Assembly: GCA_002212725.1 (NCBI GenBank)
Contig: MTCR01000095.1
Span: 1 to 45,399, forward strand
DNA length: 45,399 nt
From: Sphingobacteriales bacterium TSM_CSM
GTDB lineage: Bacteria > Bacteroidota > Bacteroidia > Chitinophagales > UBA2359
Direction: 5' to 3'
The translations under genes and the position numbers were made by a program. The notes under the pieces are model-generated. The model saw only the letters and a list, made by a program, of their open reading frames with translations, was not told the origin of the DNA and did no database searches. This document shows positions 8,075 through 17,191 of the stretch, in pieces (position 1 is the stretch's first letter; each line of letters opens with the position of its first letter).

Positions 8075-8551
8075 TTAATCGCCGCTTAAATGCCGGTCCA
8101 TATCGCGGCGGAGGTCTTTTTCTTTAATGCTTTCTTTTTTGTTAAAGGTTTTTTTACCCTTTGCCAGGGCAATTTCTACTTTTACCAATCCTTTGGAACT
8201 AATAAAAACCAAGGTAGGCACAATGGTATAGCCGCGTTCTTTCATTTTGGCTTCTAATTTACGCAATTCGCGTTTTTTGAGCAACAGTTTGCGTTCGCGT
8301 TTGGGTTCGTGGTTATACACACCGCCTTGTTTATACTCGGCAATATGCAGGTGTTTGAGCATTAGTTCGCCGCTGCTGAAATAGCAATAGGCATCGCTCA
8401 TGCTTACTTTACCCGTTTTACAGGCTTTTACCTCTGTACCGGTAAGCACAATGCCGGCATCGTATTTCTCCAGCAGGAAATACTCAAAGTTGGCGCGTTT
8501 ATTATTGGCCACCACCACCGGTTCGTTTTGTTTGGCTGCTTGCGGTTGCAT
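8075..8551 (-). CDS. smpB: SsrA-binding protein SmpB
   Basis: SmpB binds tmRNA and delivers it to stalled ribosomes for trans-translation. The 158-residue protein has the normal family length. Family blocks are visible: NKRANFEYFLLEKYDAGIVL near the N-terminus, LTGTEVKACKTGKVSMSDAY, HIAEYKQG, and RERKLLLKKREL. The basic C-terminal tail (KGKKTFNKKESIKEKDLRRD) is the part that enters the decoding centre in well-studied SmpBs. The tmRNA gene itself was not found in this window. The start at 8551 fits the family's short, variable N-terminus. Confidence 0.97.
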   Translation of the reverse strand: MQPQAAKQNEPVVVANNKRANFEYFLLEKYDAGIVLTGTEVKACKTGKVSMSDAYCYFSSGELMLKHLHIAEYKQGGVYNHEPKRERKLLLKKRELRKLEAKMKERGYTIVPTLVFISSKGLVKVEIALAKGKKTFNKKESIKEKDLRRDMDRHLSGD

Positions 8552-8691
8552 GGTTATTGTTGGTTATCGGGTAAATGCAGTTTGTTTGTTTGTCAGGCAG
8601 GAATAACGGTCAAAAGCTGTAATAAGTTCCATTGGTGGTAATAAATGCGCATCCGGCTGTTGGGTGTTGTTTTTTTGCCGGCGCCTGGAGT

Positions 8692-9546
8692 TTAGGGCAG
8701 GTTTTTAAAAAAATCAATGGTGGCATTGGTCATGGTTTGTGCATGAGGAGGCAGTTCGTTGCCGGTCCAGGGGTGCCGCATTCCAAAAACGTGGTTGGCA
8801 TCGGGTATGGGCAGCAATTGGCTGTCGGGTTGCCATTGGTGCAGCATTTCTGCTTCTTCATACAGTACTACAGGGTCGGCGGTTCCGTGTACAATAAGCA
8901 GGGGGCATTGCAGGCTTTTGGCAGCCTCTTCAATGTGCAGGCGGTTCATGTTTTGCATGGTGTTTTCGTACAGTTGAAAGTAGAGGGGCATTTGCTGTTG
9001 GGTTCGGGCGTTTTGAATATACACTACGCCTTTTTTGCGCCATTCTTCAACCGCGTTTCCCTGGCTTATATGGCGGTGGTAAGAGCAAACCCCTGCCCAG
9101 GTGGCAATACCGGTAACGCGGCGGTCTTCGCGGGCTTTAAGTATGGTAAGCCCGCCGCCCCGGCTATGTCCGCAAAGAAACAGTTTTCGGGTATCTATTT
9201 CGGACTCGGGCACTATGCCGTTGCTGTTCAGGAGGTGGTCTATTACCACGCCCAAATCGTCTAATTCAATGCTGTAATTGTTGTTTCCAAAGGCTTCCAG
9301 GTCGGCAAATTCATCGGGTTTTTCAAGGGTGGTGCCGTTGTAAGAAAAGTTAAACAAGGCAAACACAAAGCCGGCGCCGGCAAACTGTTGGGCAACCAAA
9401 TGCCAGGCGCCCCAATCTTTAAACCCCTTAAACCCATGCGAAAACACTACCACCGGCTTGGGTTTGCCGGTTTGGTGGTAGTAAACATCGGTTATAACAG
9501 GGCGACCGTGCAGGCCGTTTATAAGAAGGTTCTGAATTTGTCGCAT
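8692..9546 (-). CDS. Alpha/beta-hydrolase (dienelactone hydrolase/prolyl oligopeptidase-like)
   Basis: A 284-residue cytoplasmic alpha/beta-hydrolase. The oxyanion-region motif VVVFSHGFKGFKDWG lies at about 32-46. The nucleophile elbow GHSRGG places the catalytic serine at S128. The likely acid is D224 (VHGTADPVV) and the likely histidine is H252 (PDANHVF). The order and spacing match complete serine hydrolases of the dienelactone hydrolase/peptidase S9-like superfamily. No signal peptide is present. The natural substrate, an ester or a peptide, cannot be assigned. It lies between smpB and the divergently oriented phosphatase gene. Confidence 0.88.
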   Translation of the reverse strand: MRQIQNLLINGLHGRPVITDVYYHQTGKPKPVVVFSHGFKGFKDWGAWHLVAQQFAGAGFVFALFNFSYNGTTLEKPDEFADLEAFGNNNYSIELDDLGVVIDHLLNSNGIVPESEIDTRKLFLCGHSRGGGLTILKAREDRRVTGIATWAGVCSYHRHISQGNAVEEWRKKGVVYIQNARTQQQMPLYFQLYENTMQNMNRLHIEEAAKSLQCPLLIVHGTADPVVLYEEAEMLHQWQPDSQLLPIPDANHVFGMRHPWTGNELPPHAQTMTNATIDFFKNLP

Positions 9547-9752
9547 AACAGGTAGTTGTATTTATTTCCGAATAACTGCATAAACCCGAAAACTACGGTG
9601 CAAGTTAGGTAAAATACCCGAAAATTTACCCCCCGAAAAACACAACCAAGCCATATACCCCGACAATTTACTCCAAACATGCCGCCCCCGTGCCGCAGCC
9701 GCCTGCACAGGCTAAACCGGCAGAAGGGGTGAAAAATATCCGAAATTGACCG

Positions 9753-9760
9753 TACCTTTG
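9753..9760 (+). promoter_or_regulatory. Candidate -7 box immediately before the tyrosine phosphatase gene
   Basis: TACCTTTG matches TAnnTTTG and ends only five bases before the ATG at 9765. If used, transcription would start at or next to the start codon, giving a leaderless or nearly leaderless mRNA. No TTG sits at the usual -33 distance, so support is weak. Confidence 0.35.
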
Positions 9761-9764
9761 CCCT

Positions 9765-10226
9765 ATGAAAATATTAATGGTTTGTTTAGGCAATATTTGT
9801 CGCTCTCCTATGGCAGAAGGTATTTTGCGGCACAAAGCAACCGAAGCGGGGTTAAACTGGCTTGTTGATTCGGCCGGAACCAGCGACTGGCACCGCGGCG
9901 AAGCACCCGATACAAGGGCAGTACGGAAAATGCGCGAACATGGCATTGATATTGCCCCGCTCCGCGCCCGGCAGTTAGCACCCAAAGACTTTGAAACGTT
10001 TGACCTTATTTATGTTATGGATGCCGAAAACTACCGCGATGTGCTGAGAATAGCATTAAACAACCAACAAAAAGCAAAGGTGCAACTCATTATGAATGAG
10101 GCAGAACCGGGTAAAAACGGTATTGTACCCGACCCCTACTTTAACAACGGCTTTGAAACCGTTTACCAACTCTTAAACCAAGCCTGCAACGCAATTATAC
10201 AAAAGTATTCTGAAAAAAATAGTTAA
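9765..10226 (+). CDS. Low-molecular-weight protein tyrosine phosphatase
   Basis: A 153-residue LMW-PTP, the normal length. The P-loop CLGNICRS near the N-terminus supplies the nucleophile C7 and R13 (C-x5-R). The C-terminal VPDPYF provides the general acid, about D123. Bacterial members dephosphorylate tyrosine kinases of polysaccharide export (Wzb type) or arsenate and other targets. No tyrosine kinase gene is adjacent, and the exopolysaccharide genes here are 25 kb away. It is followed on the same strand by hisS after 111 bp. Fold and activity class are secure; the target is not. Confidence 0.95.
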   Translation: MKILMVCLGNICRSPMAEGILRHKATEAGLNWLVDSAGTSDWHRGEAPDTRAVRKMREHGIDIAPLRARQLAPKDFETFDLIYVMDAENYRDVLRIALNNQQKAKVQLIMNEAEPGKNGIVPDPYFNNGFETVYQLLNQACNAIIQKYSEKNS

Positions 10227-10337
10227 GTAATAGTAAATATGCTGCCTTGCTATTGCACTTACAAAGAATTTGCAGGCTTTTGTTTCCCGAAAAAAAATAA
10301 AACAATAAAATAATCCTGAAATTTCAACTCCAAAAAC

Positions 10338-11702
10338 ATGAAACCCTCCATACCCAGCGGCACACGCGATTTTAGCCCTGCCGAAGTGCGAAAAAGGCAG
10401 TATATAACCGGCCTTATAAGGCAAAACTTTGAGCAGTTTGGCTATGAACCGTTAGAAACGCCTGCCATGGAAAACTTAGATACCCTCATGGGCAAATATG
10501 GCGATGAGGGAGATAAACTAATTTTTAAAATACTGAACAACGGATTGGATTTACCCGAAAAACGCGCCAAAACCCTTGCAGGTTTTGAGCAGGTATTATC
10601 GGGTAAAAATACCAAAGACATTACCGAGCGTGCCCTTCGGTACGACCTTACCATTCCTTTTGCGCGGTATGTGGTTATGAACCAGGGTAAACTACCCCTG
10701 CCTTTTAAGCGTTACCAAATTCAGCCCGTATGGCGTGCCGACCGCCCCCAAAAAGGGCGCTACCGCGAGTTTTACCAATGCGATGCCGATGCCATAGGCA
10801 CCACCTCCCTGCTGAACGAAGCCGAACTGGTGCAAATTTACGACCGTGTGTATGCCCAACTGGGTATGAAGGTGCGCATTGCGGTAAACAACCGGAAAAT
10901 ACTGGCCGGCATTGCCGAAGTTTGCGGAATGACCGATAAATTTACCGACCTTACCGTTGCCATTGATAAATTAGACAAAATAGGACCCGACGGCGTTAGC
11001 GCCGAACTTTCGGCAAAAGGCATTAACCAACAGGCGCTGCAAACCATACAGGCCTTTTTGCAACTAACCGGCAGCAATGCACAAATACTGGCCAACCTTA
11101 AAGCACAACTGGCAACCTCTGCCACGGGGCAAAAAGGCATTGCCGAACTGGAAACCCTGTTTACCTACCTTGCCGCCGTGCAACTGCAAAACGCCGTACA
11201 AATTGATATTACCTTGGCAAGGGGGTTAAACTACTACACCGGCTGCATTTTTGAGGTAAAAACAGATGAGGTAAAAATTGGCAGCTTAGGCGGCGGCGGC
11301 CGCTACGACGACCTTACCGGTACTTTCGGGCTGAAAGGGTTGTCGGGCGTAGGCATTTCTTTCGGGTTAGACCGCATTTACGACGTGCTGGAAGAGCTGA
11401 ACCTGTTTCCGAAAGAAGCCAATACGGTGGTAAGGGCGTTGTTTATTAACTTTGGTAACGAATTTGAGCAATATGCTTTTACCGCACTGCAACAACTAAG
11501 GGCAAAAGGCATACCTGCCGAAATGTACCCCGATGCGGCTAAACTCAAAAAACAAATGGATTATGCCAATGCCCGCCAAATTCCGTTTGTGGTTTTTTGC
11601 GGAGAAACCGAACTGCAAACAGGCCGCCTTACCCTGAAAAACATGCTTACCGGCCAACAGCAGGAAATTACGTCCGAAGAACTGATAATGGTAGTTGAGT
11701 AG
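10338..11702 (+). CDS. hisS: Histidine--tRNA ligase
   Basis: A class II aminoacyl-tRNA synthetase that charges tRNA-His. The 454-residue protein opens with the HisRS signature PSGTRDFSPAEV, followed by motif 1. Motif 2 is VWRADRPQKGRYREFYQCD (about 131-149). The HisRS-specific ARGLNYYTG and SLGGGGRYDDL blocks lie at about 297-333. Motif 3 is GVGISFGLDRIYD, and an anticodon-binding domain makes up the last 90 residues. All catalytic blocks look intact. A coding start at 10338 directly precedes the conserved N-terminus. Confidence 0.98.
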   Translation: MKPSIPSGTRDFSPAEVRKRQYITGLIRQNFEQFGYEPLETPAMENLDTLMGKYGDEGDKLIFKILNNGLDLPEKRAKTLAGFEQVLSGKNTKDITERALRYDLTIPFARYVVMNQGKLPLPFKRYQIQPVWRADRPQKGRYREFYQCDADAIGTTSLLNEAELVQIYDRVYAQLGMKVRIAVNNRKILAGIAEVCGMTDKFTDLTVAIDKLDKIGPDGVSAELSAKGINQQALQTIQAFLQLTGSNAQILANLKAQLATSATGQKGIAELETLFTYLAAVQLQNAVQIDITLARGLNYYTGCIFEVKTDEVKIGSLGGGGRYDDLTGTFGLKGLSGVGISFGLDRIYDVLEELNLFPKEANTVVRALFINFGNEFEQYAFTALQQLRAKGIPAEMYPDAAKLKKQMDYANARQIPFVVFCGETELQTGRLTLKNMLTGQQQEITSEELIMVVE

Positions 11703-11765
11703 CCTGTGGAGCACAAATTACGCAAAATAACTGCAAGACTGGCGGCCGTAGCAACACATCTCAGA

Positions 11766-12560
11766 TTACGCTTTCGGGAAAAAAGGGTGTACGTTTTGGG
11801 TGGTTAAATACGTTGTTATTTTATCAATTTGATTAGAGGGAACTACTTCAAAACTATTCTCCTCTTTTATTTGAAGCCATGTTGCATGATGTTGCAGGGC
11901 AGCATCATCACCAATAATAAAATATTTACCTTCTTGTTTCTTTTTTCTCATATACTGAACAAATAAAATATACTTAGTAAGCTCGTTATCATGGTTTTCT
12001 GTTTCAAAATCAATAATTTTTCCTGTTATTGGCATACCATTTTTACCAATAAAATTTAACTTAACAGGAAACAGTATATCAGGCATTTTAGCTGCATTTA
12101 TTTCAATATCTATGTTTACAAATTCTTTAATTTTGGGGTATAATTGTTCTTTTATCAATTCATAAGTGGTATTGGGTTTTTCAACAGGTTCATAACTGCC
12201 TACAATTTTATCGAATAATTTTTTAAACTGTGTTTCATTTGCAGGTATATTAATAGGTATTGGCGCAGAAAACTGGAGCAAATTATTGGAATAACGGCTG
12301 AGATAAGTTAAGTACTCTTCGGTAAATGGGTTACCGCTAAGCGAACTGCTTTGCTTTTTTGACATCCGGCCGATACTTTGAAGCGACTGCTGCAATAGGC
12401 TAAATGCTGCGTTGGATAATAACGGTCTAATAACCTGTTGAATTTTATAATCCGAAAACGTAAAGAATATGCGGTTTCCGTCAATGAGCAACAATCCCAC
12501 TGCAAGCATTTCGCCAACAGACGGATTGGGTACAACTTTAACTATAGAATAAAAGGGCAT
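11766..12560 (-). CDS. DUF3037-like protein, partner of the HipA-like kinase
   Basis: A 264-residue protein whose beginning (YSIVKVVPNPSVGEMLAVGLLL) resembles the start of DUF3037 proteins, in which a 'Y-S-I-hydrophobic-PdP..gE..nvG' segment opens the domain. Their function is unknown. The rest is a mixed alpha/beta protein without signal peptide or membrane segment. It includes a central segment FVNIDIEINAAKMPDILFPVKLNFIGKNG and a basic KKKQEGKYFI stretch. The gene starts eight bases after the HipA-like kinase gene ends, so the two are almost surely one operon. HipA-like kinase and DUF3037 genes are frequently adjacent in other genomes, which supports both calls. The codons are AT-rich relative to hisS and gldG on either side. 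Confidence 0.75.
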   Translation of the reverse strand: MPFYSIVKVVPNPSVGEMLAVGLLLIDGNRIFFTFSDYKIQQVIRPLLSNAAFSLLQQSLQSIGRMSKKQSSSLSGNPFTEEYLTYLSRYSNNLLQFSAPIPINIPANETQFKKLFDKIVGSYEPVEKPNTTYELIKEQLYPKIKEFVNIDIEINAAKMPDILFPVKLNFIGKNGMPITGKIIDFETENHDNELTKYILFVQYMRKKKQEGKYFIIGDDAALQHHATWLQIKEENSFEVVPSNQIDKITTYLTTQNVHPFFPKA

Positions 12561-12568
12561 TTGGAGGT

Positions 12569-13363
12569 TTATTTATATGATGAAAGAAGTTGTAAGTATG
12601 ATTTGAATGCGGTAATGCTGCTTTTAAGCCAATCTTCGGCAAATATTTTTTGGGTCAAGTGTTCTTTTTTCAGGTTAATATCAATACCCCATGCAACAGG
12701 AATTTGGGTTAAAATAGCATCTAACTCTTTAATGCAGAGTTCAACATTTTTATAAAAAAAATTCTCTACATAAAACAATAGCCATTGTGTGATATCAATC
12801 CCTTCCAATAAAGATTTGCACAAATCCGTATTGATAATTGTTTCATCAAAACTTATAATGTTTAGTTCCCGTTCCAGTGTATCGGTGTTAAAACAGTATT
12901 CGTGATCAATTGCATAAAATTGGTAGTTGTTCTCGCTTTCGTTACTAATGAGCAAATTAAAGTTGTTATGGTTTCTGTCTTCGTTACTCAACCAAATATC
13001 AAAAAGAGCAATTTCCAAAAATTGCAAGTGGTTTAGTTGAGTGGCATCGGTAAACCGGTTTACATCCTGAGCATCTCTCACTACTTTTGAACCAAAACAT
13101 GGTTTATTAAAGGCAAATGCCGGTAATCCTTCAATTACATGAGCCGGCTCAATGTTTATAAAAGCAATATCGGGGGTAGAAATGTTCCAGATTTTTAAAA
13201 AACAAGTGGCAATATACTCATTAAACAAACGCGAGGCAGGCGTAAATCGGGCATATTTACAAATGTAGTAATTGCTGTCATTACACAATACTTCAACTGG
13301 CCTGCTTCCATTGGTAGATATAATCCTGGTAATTGGCTGAATGGATTGTAAAGGCCTAACCAT
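12569..13363 (-). CDS. HipA-like kinase (HipA_2 type)
   Basis: A 264-residue protein resembling the short HipA-related kinases (HipA_2 type), without the N-terminal HipA barrel. Visible kinase-fold positions: a candidate ATP-binding lysine K36 (YYICKY), a glutamate in the following helix (FNEYIA, E49), a catalytic-loop motif LSNEDRNHNNFNLL (D129, N134/N136), and a metal-binding AIDHEY (D153). In HipA these correspond to the phosphotransfer and magnesium sites. The complete set suggests an active enzyme. The target is unknown; classical HipA phosphorylates glutamyl-tRNA synthetase, but that cannot be assumed here. No HipB-like DNA-binding antitoxin is adjacent. Instead it is coupled to a DUF3037-type gene. 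Low GC compared with the neighbours suggests transfer. Confidence 0.78.
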   Translation of the reverse strand: MVRPLQSIQPITRIISTNGSRPVEVLCNDSNYYICKYARFTPASRLFNEYIATCFLKIWNISTPDIAFINIEPAHVIEGLPAFAFNKPCFGSKVVRDAQDVNRFTDATQLNHLQFLEIALFDIWLSNEDRNHNNFNLLISNESENNYQFYAIDHEYCFNTDTLERELNIISFDETIINTDLCKSLLEGIDITQWLLFYVENFFYKNVELCIKELDAILTQIPVAWGIDINLKKEHLTQKIFAEDWLKSSITAFKSYLQLLSSYK

Positions 13364-13686
13364 ACCGCAGTTTAAAATTAAATTATGACAATAAACCCCA
13401 ACTCACAAAATTAATAGTTTCAACAACAATAAGCGCCCTGACTGGCAAAATTCACACTAATACTTGGCATAGAGGGTTACTCAGCAGGCGCTTATGAACA
13501 GGAAAAATAACTTATTAATTTTATGCTTTAAATATTTGTGTGGACTTGCCATCTTCCTGGTGGCAACATACGCTTTATTGTTTGCCGCTAAATCGCTATG
13601 AAACCATGGTTTGCTAAGCCATTTAGCCGCCTGCATTTTTCCATAATATGCTATAGAATTTGGGTAAATCATTTCATAGCCAATAC
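13364..13686. other. Intergenic gap between the HipA-like kinase and gldG
   Basis: No gene supported. It holds a minus-strand TAATTTTG (13406-13413) that fits the -7 consensus 43 bp before the kinase start codon, without a well-spaced TTG. It also holds a 9-bp inverted repeat ATAAGCGCC/GGCGCTTAT (13429-13437 and 13487-13495) separated by 49 bp, which may mark one edge of the acquired kinase module. Confidence 0.4.
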
Positions 13687-15402
13687 TTACCCATACCTTC
13701 GTTTCCGCCAAAAATTATAGCCCAGCCCAAACAACAACACCAAAGCAAGCGGCAGCAATATGTTTAGCAGTTGCCATTGCAGTTTGGTTTCGGCTACGCG
13801 GGGTTTGTCTAACAGGCGCAGTTTAATATCTTTGTTTCGGGCGGCAATAATGCCGTTGTCGTCATTCAGCCATTCAATGGCGTTGAGTACCAGGTCTTTG
13901 TTGGCAAAGGTTTCGCCGGTGTATTTGTAGTAACCCAGCGGGCTGGTTTGCCCGCGCAGGGCGTCGTAGTCGTTTCTTATTATGTCGCCATCGGCAATTA
14001 CCACCATTTTGTTGTAATCGCTTTCTTCGCGGTAGCTCACATCGGGCAGGGTATCAATCATTTTCAGGGTGGCGGGGTCGAGGCGGTTTTTAAACAGCGA
14101 GGGGAACTTACCTTCCAGCGCTACCGCAACAGGTTTATTGCCGGCGGCAAAATCTTTCGGGTTGGGTTTGGTGCGCACGTCGTTTACATCTACGCGTATA
14201 GGTGCGCTGTTGGCCCGGCTGTAGGGCGAGGTGGTAAGCAAAATGGTTTTTGTAATGTTACTTTTTCGGGTATCAATGGTATCTACGGTACCGGCAAATT
14301 GCATTAATACGGCGCTCAGGTTTTTGGTAACGGGGTGGTTGGAGTTGGTTTCGGTAATTACCGGAAAATAAGACCACGGAAACAGTTCCATTTGCTTTGC
14401 ATTGCCAAAGGCATCGCGCCCTACGGCCAAGGGTATTTTACTGCATTGCAGGTCTTGCACCAAATCAAAATTAACCCTTGCGCCATATTTAAACAGTTGG
14501 TCTTCCAGGTTAAGCCCATAGTCGAGTGCCAAAAATGAACCGTTGTTGCTTTGCAGGCTGTCCATATCGGTAGCCATGTTTTCTACCAGCCACAGCACCT
14601 TGCCGCCGTTCATAATATATTGGTCAAGTTTAAACTTGTTTACCTCTTCAAACTTTTTGGTGGGTCGGGCCACAATTACGGTCCAGAATTTATTGGGTAT
14701 GTACAGGTTTTTGGTAATATCGAGGCGTTGAATTTGGTAATAGGTTGATAAAGACACCATTACATCGCGCACTTCGTCAATGGGCAGTTCGCCGTGTCCT
14801 TCCAAAAAGGCAATACTGGGTTTGGTATTGCGCTGTAGTTTTTGCATGGTATTGGCTAAGTTATACTCCAGCAGGGCAATAGAGTTGTTAAGGGTTTCTT
14901 CGGCACCGGTGTTTAGTTGTTGCAGCAGCAGGTTGGCGGGCAACTCGCGCCCTTTATAGGAAAGCAGCGCCCCCGGAAAAATGATTTTTTCGGAATACTC
15001 ATCTTTGTTTTCTACCAGCCGCCTTGGTTCCAGCCCTTTTTCCGATAACTGGTTAAAAATGTCCTCTCGCTGTTTGGGGTCGGCAATGCCTTCAAAGGGG
15101 TCAACAAACTCATATTCCACGCGGTTACCCGAATAAGCCCTGAACTCTTTAAGCATATCGAGCGTGGCATTGCGCAGGCGCTTAAACCCTGCCGGAAACT
15201 CACCCTGCAAAAACACCTTTACATACACCACATCATCTAAGTTTTGCAGCATTTGTTTGGTGGCCGGTGTAAGGGTAAAGCGCTTTTCTTTGGTAAGGTC
15301 AATGCGGTAGTAAAAATAGGCGGCCAGGGCATTTACCAGCAGAAAAATGGCAGCCAGTATGCCAAATTGCAGGAGCGATTGTGTTTTTTTTCGGGCGGTC
15401 AT
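13687..15402 (-). CDS. gldG: Gliding-motility ABC transporter component GldG
   Basis: GldG is the auxiliary substrate-binding-like membrane component of the GldAFG ABC transporter found with Bacteroidota gliding. I take the start at 15402 (571 residues), because MTARKK directly precedes the first membrane helix. A longer reading from 15474 would overlap gldF by seven bases. The N-terminal helix (about 10-30) is followed by the family block YYRIDLTKEKRFTLTPATK. A large periplasmic domain with the VKVFLQGEFPAGFKRLRN and EFVDPF segments comes next, and a C-terminal membrane helix precedes RKRRYG. It is last in the gldA-gldF-gldG order. Confidence 0.93.
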   Translation of the reverse strand: MTARKKTQSLLQFGILAAIFLLVNALAAYFYYRIDLTKEKRFTLTPATKQMLQNLDDVVYVKVFLQGEFPAGFKRLRNATLDMLKEFRAYSGNRVEYEFVDPFEGIADPKQREDIFNQLSEKGLEPRRLVENKDEYSEKIIFPGALLSYKGRELPANLLLQQLNTGAEETLNNSIALLEYNLANTMQKLQRNTKPSIAFLEGHGELPIDEVRDVMVSLSTYYQIQRLDITKNLYIPNKFWTVIVARPTKKFEEVNKFKLDQYIMNGGKVLWLVENMATDMDSLQSNNGSFLALDYGLNLEDQLFKYGARVNFDLVQDLQCSKIPLAVGRDAFGNAKQMELFPWSYFPVITETNSNHPVTKNLSAVLMQFAGTVDTIDTRKSNITKTILLTTSPYSRANSAPIRVDVNDVRTKPNPKDFAAGNKPVAVALEGKFPSLFKNRLDPATLKMIDTLPDVSYREESDYNKMVVIADGDIIRNDYDALRGQTSPLGYYKYTGETFANKDLVLNAIEWLNDDNGIIAARNKDIKLRLLDKPRVAETKLQWQLLNILLPLALVLLFGLGYNFWRKRRYG

Positions 15403-15467
15403 TGTTGGCAGGATAAAATTTTTGTTGTTGGCAATTGTTGGCAAGTTTATGGGTTGTTGTAATGAAT

Positions 15468-16199
15468 TTACCATTTCCGGCTTTCCACCACCAGTTGGGT
15501 AAGCAGCAGAAACAGGGCAATAAAAGACCCGAAATACACCAAATCGCGGGTATCAATAACCCCGCGGCTCAAGGACTCATAGTGGGCGTTAATGCCCAGT
15601 TGCTCTACCATGTCATCAATACGGGCATAAAACATGTTGAGTTTGCTTAAATAGTCAAAGGTTTGGTAAAAGATAAAGCACAAAAACACCGCCAACAGGA
15701 AAGCCACAATTTGATTGCTGCTGAGCGATGAGGCAAAAATGCCGATGGCGGCAAAAGCAGCCCCCAAAAGCAATAACCCGATGTAAGAACCCCAGGCAGC
15801 GCCGGTATCGAGGTTTCCGGGCGGCAGCCCCAGCCGGTAAATGGTAAAAAAGTACACCAGTGTTGGCAACAGGGCAAAAAACACCAGAAAAACGGCAGCC
15901 AGATATTTACCGGCAATAATCTGCAAATCGGTTACCGGCCGGGTGGCCAGCAGTTCTATGGTGCCGGTTTTAAATTCTTCAGAAAAAGAACGCATGGTAA
16001 TGGCCGGCACCAGAAACATAAAAATCCAGGGGGCGGTAAAAAACAAGCTGTCTAAAGAGGCATACCCGTAATCGAGCAGGTTGGTCTCGGGAAACACCCA
16101 CAAGAAAAGACCGGTAGTTAGCAAAAAAACCACCATGGCCATATAGCCAATGAGCGAGCTGAAAAACGTATTGATTTCTTTTACAAACAGGGTGAGCAT
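15468..16199 (-). CDS. gldF: Gliding-motility ABC transporter permease GldF
   Basis: A 243-residue ABC-2 type permease with six predicted membrane segments. It begins inside the membrane after a short lead (LFVKEINTFFSSLIGY). The RSFSEEFKTGTIELLATRPVTD loop between helices 2 and 3 is typical of ABC-2 permeases such as GldF, and the following IIAGKYLA is also conserved. It forms the channel of the GldAFG transporter; the substrate is not established. It lies 56 bp downstream of gldA and 65 bp upstream of the chosen gldG start. Confidence 0.94.
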   Translation of the reverse strand: MLTLFVKEINTFFSSLIGYMAMVVFLLTTGLFLWVFPETNLLDYGYASLDSLFFTAPWIFMFLVPAITMRSFSEEFKTGTIELLATRPVTDLQIIAGKYLAAVFLVFFALLPTLVYFFTIYRLGLPPGNLDTGAAWGSYIGLLLLGAAFAAIGIFASSLSSNQIVAFLLAVFLCFIFYQTFDYLSKLNMFYARIDDMVEQLGINAHYESLSRGVIDTRDLVYFGSFIALFLLLTQLVVESRKW

Positions 16200-16255
16200 G
16201 GCTTGCTTTGGTTTGATTACTATGGTTTAAAATTGGTTTTGTAATGGTGGCAGGT

Positions 16256-17191
16256 TCAGGCAACCGGCTGCGGTTGTTCATGCGAGCCTGCGGTAAGTTG
16301 CCTGAACACGTCTTCCAAGCTGCTTTCTTCCTGCAGCAGGGTGAGCAGGGTAAGGTTGTTTTGTACGGCAAACCGGAAAATTTCGGGTCGCAGGTCGTAT
16401 TCCGAATCGGGGTACAGGCGCCATTTGTTACCCCATGCTTCTACCCTGCCCACGTGGGGTAACAGTTGCAAATCGGCAAGTTGGGGGTTGGGGGTAAATT
16501 CTGCAACAACTGTTGTTTTGGCTTGCGAGCGGTGCTGCAGGTTTTCGGTAAGGTCATTGGCAACAATTTGGCCGCGGTCAAGTATTACCACGCGGTTGCA
16601 CAGAGCCTGTACTTCCTGCATAATGTGGGTGCTTAAAATAACCGTTTTTTCTTTACCCAACGTTTTAATTACATTTCTTATTTCGGCCAGTTGATTGGGG
16701 TCAAGCCCCGATGTGGGTTCGTCTAAAATGAGTACGCGCGGATTGTGAATCATGGCCTGTGCCAGTCCAACGCGCTGCCGGTAGCCTTTTGATAATTGCC
16801 CGATGTGTTTTTTCTGTTCGCGCTCCAAGCCGGTGAGTTGTATCATTTCGTCAATCCGGTTTCGGGTGTTTTTACCCAATTGGTGCAGGCGGGCTATAAA
16901 CTCCAGCGATTCGCGCACATACATATCGGCATACAAAGGGTTGTGTTCGGGCAAATAGCCAATGGCGCGGCGCACTTCCATGGGTGCCTGCTGTACATCA
17001 AACCCGCAAACAGTGGCTGTGCCTTTACTGGGGGGTATAAAGCAGGTAAGTATTTTCATGGTGGTAGTTTTTCCGGCGCCGTTGGGGCCCAAAAAACCCA
17101 AAATTTCACCCTCGCGTGCTTCAAAGCTAATGTTGTTTACCGCCTTTTGGGCGCCGTATATTTTACTAAGTCCGCTTACTTGTACCGACAT
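16256..17191 (-). CDS. gldA: Gliding-motility ABC transporter ATP-binding protein GldA
   Basis: A 311-residue ABC ATPase. Walker A is GPNGAGKTTT (about 35-44), the Q-loop region is IGYLPEHNPLY, the signature is LSKGYRQR (about 133), Walker B is VLILDEPTSGLD, and the switch histidine is in ILSTHI. The protein length and the C-terminal regulatory extension (about 215-311) match GldA. With gldF and gldG it forms a complete, same-strand GldAFG set. It is the first gene of the presumed operon; the divergent neighbour starts at 17431. Confidence 0.93.
   Translation of the reverse strand: MSVQVSGLSKIYGAQKAVNNISFEAREGEILGFLGPNGAGKTTTMKILTCFIPPSKGTATVCGFDVQQAPMEVRRAIGYLPEHNPLYADMYVRESLEFIARLHQLGKNTRNRIDEMIQLTGLEREQKKHIGQLSKGYRQRVGLAQAMIHNPRVLILDEPTSGLDPNQLAEIRNVIKTLGKEKTVILSTHIMQEVQALCNRVVILDRGQIVANDLTENLQHRSQAKTTVVAEFTPNPQLADLQLLPHVGRVEAWGNKWRLYPDSEYDLRPEIFRFAVQNNLTLLTLLQEESSLEDVFRQLTAGSHEQPQPVA

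Noticed and set aside
13481..13711. A 76-residue minus-strand frame overlapping the end of gldG
   Set aside because: It overlaps a real gene, has no signal, domain or promoter and looks random.
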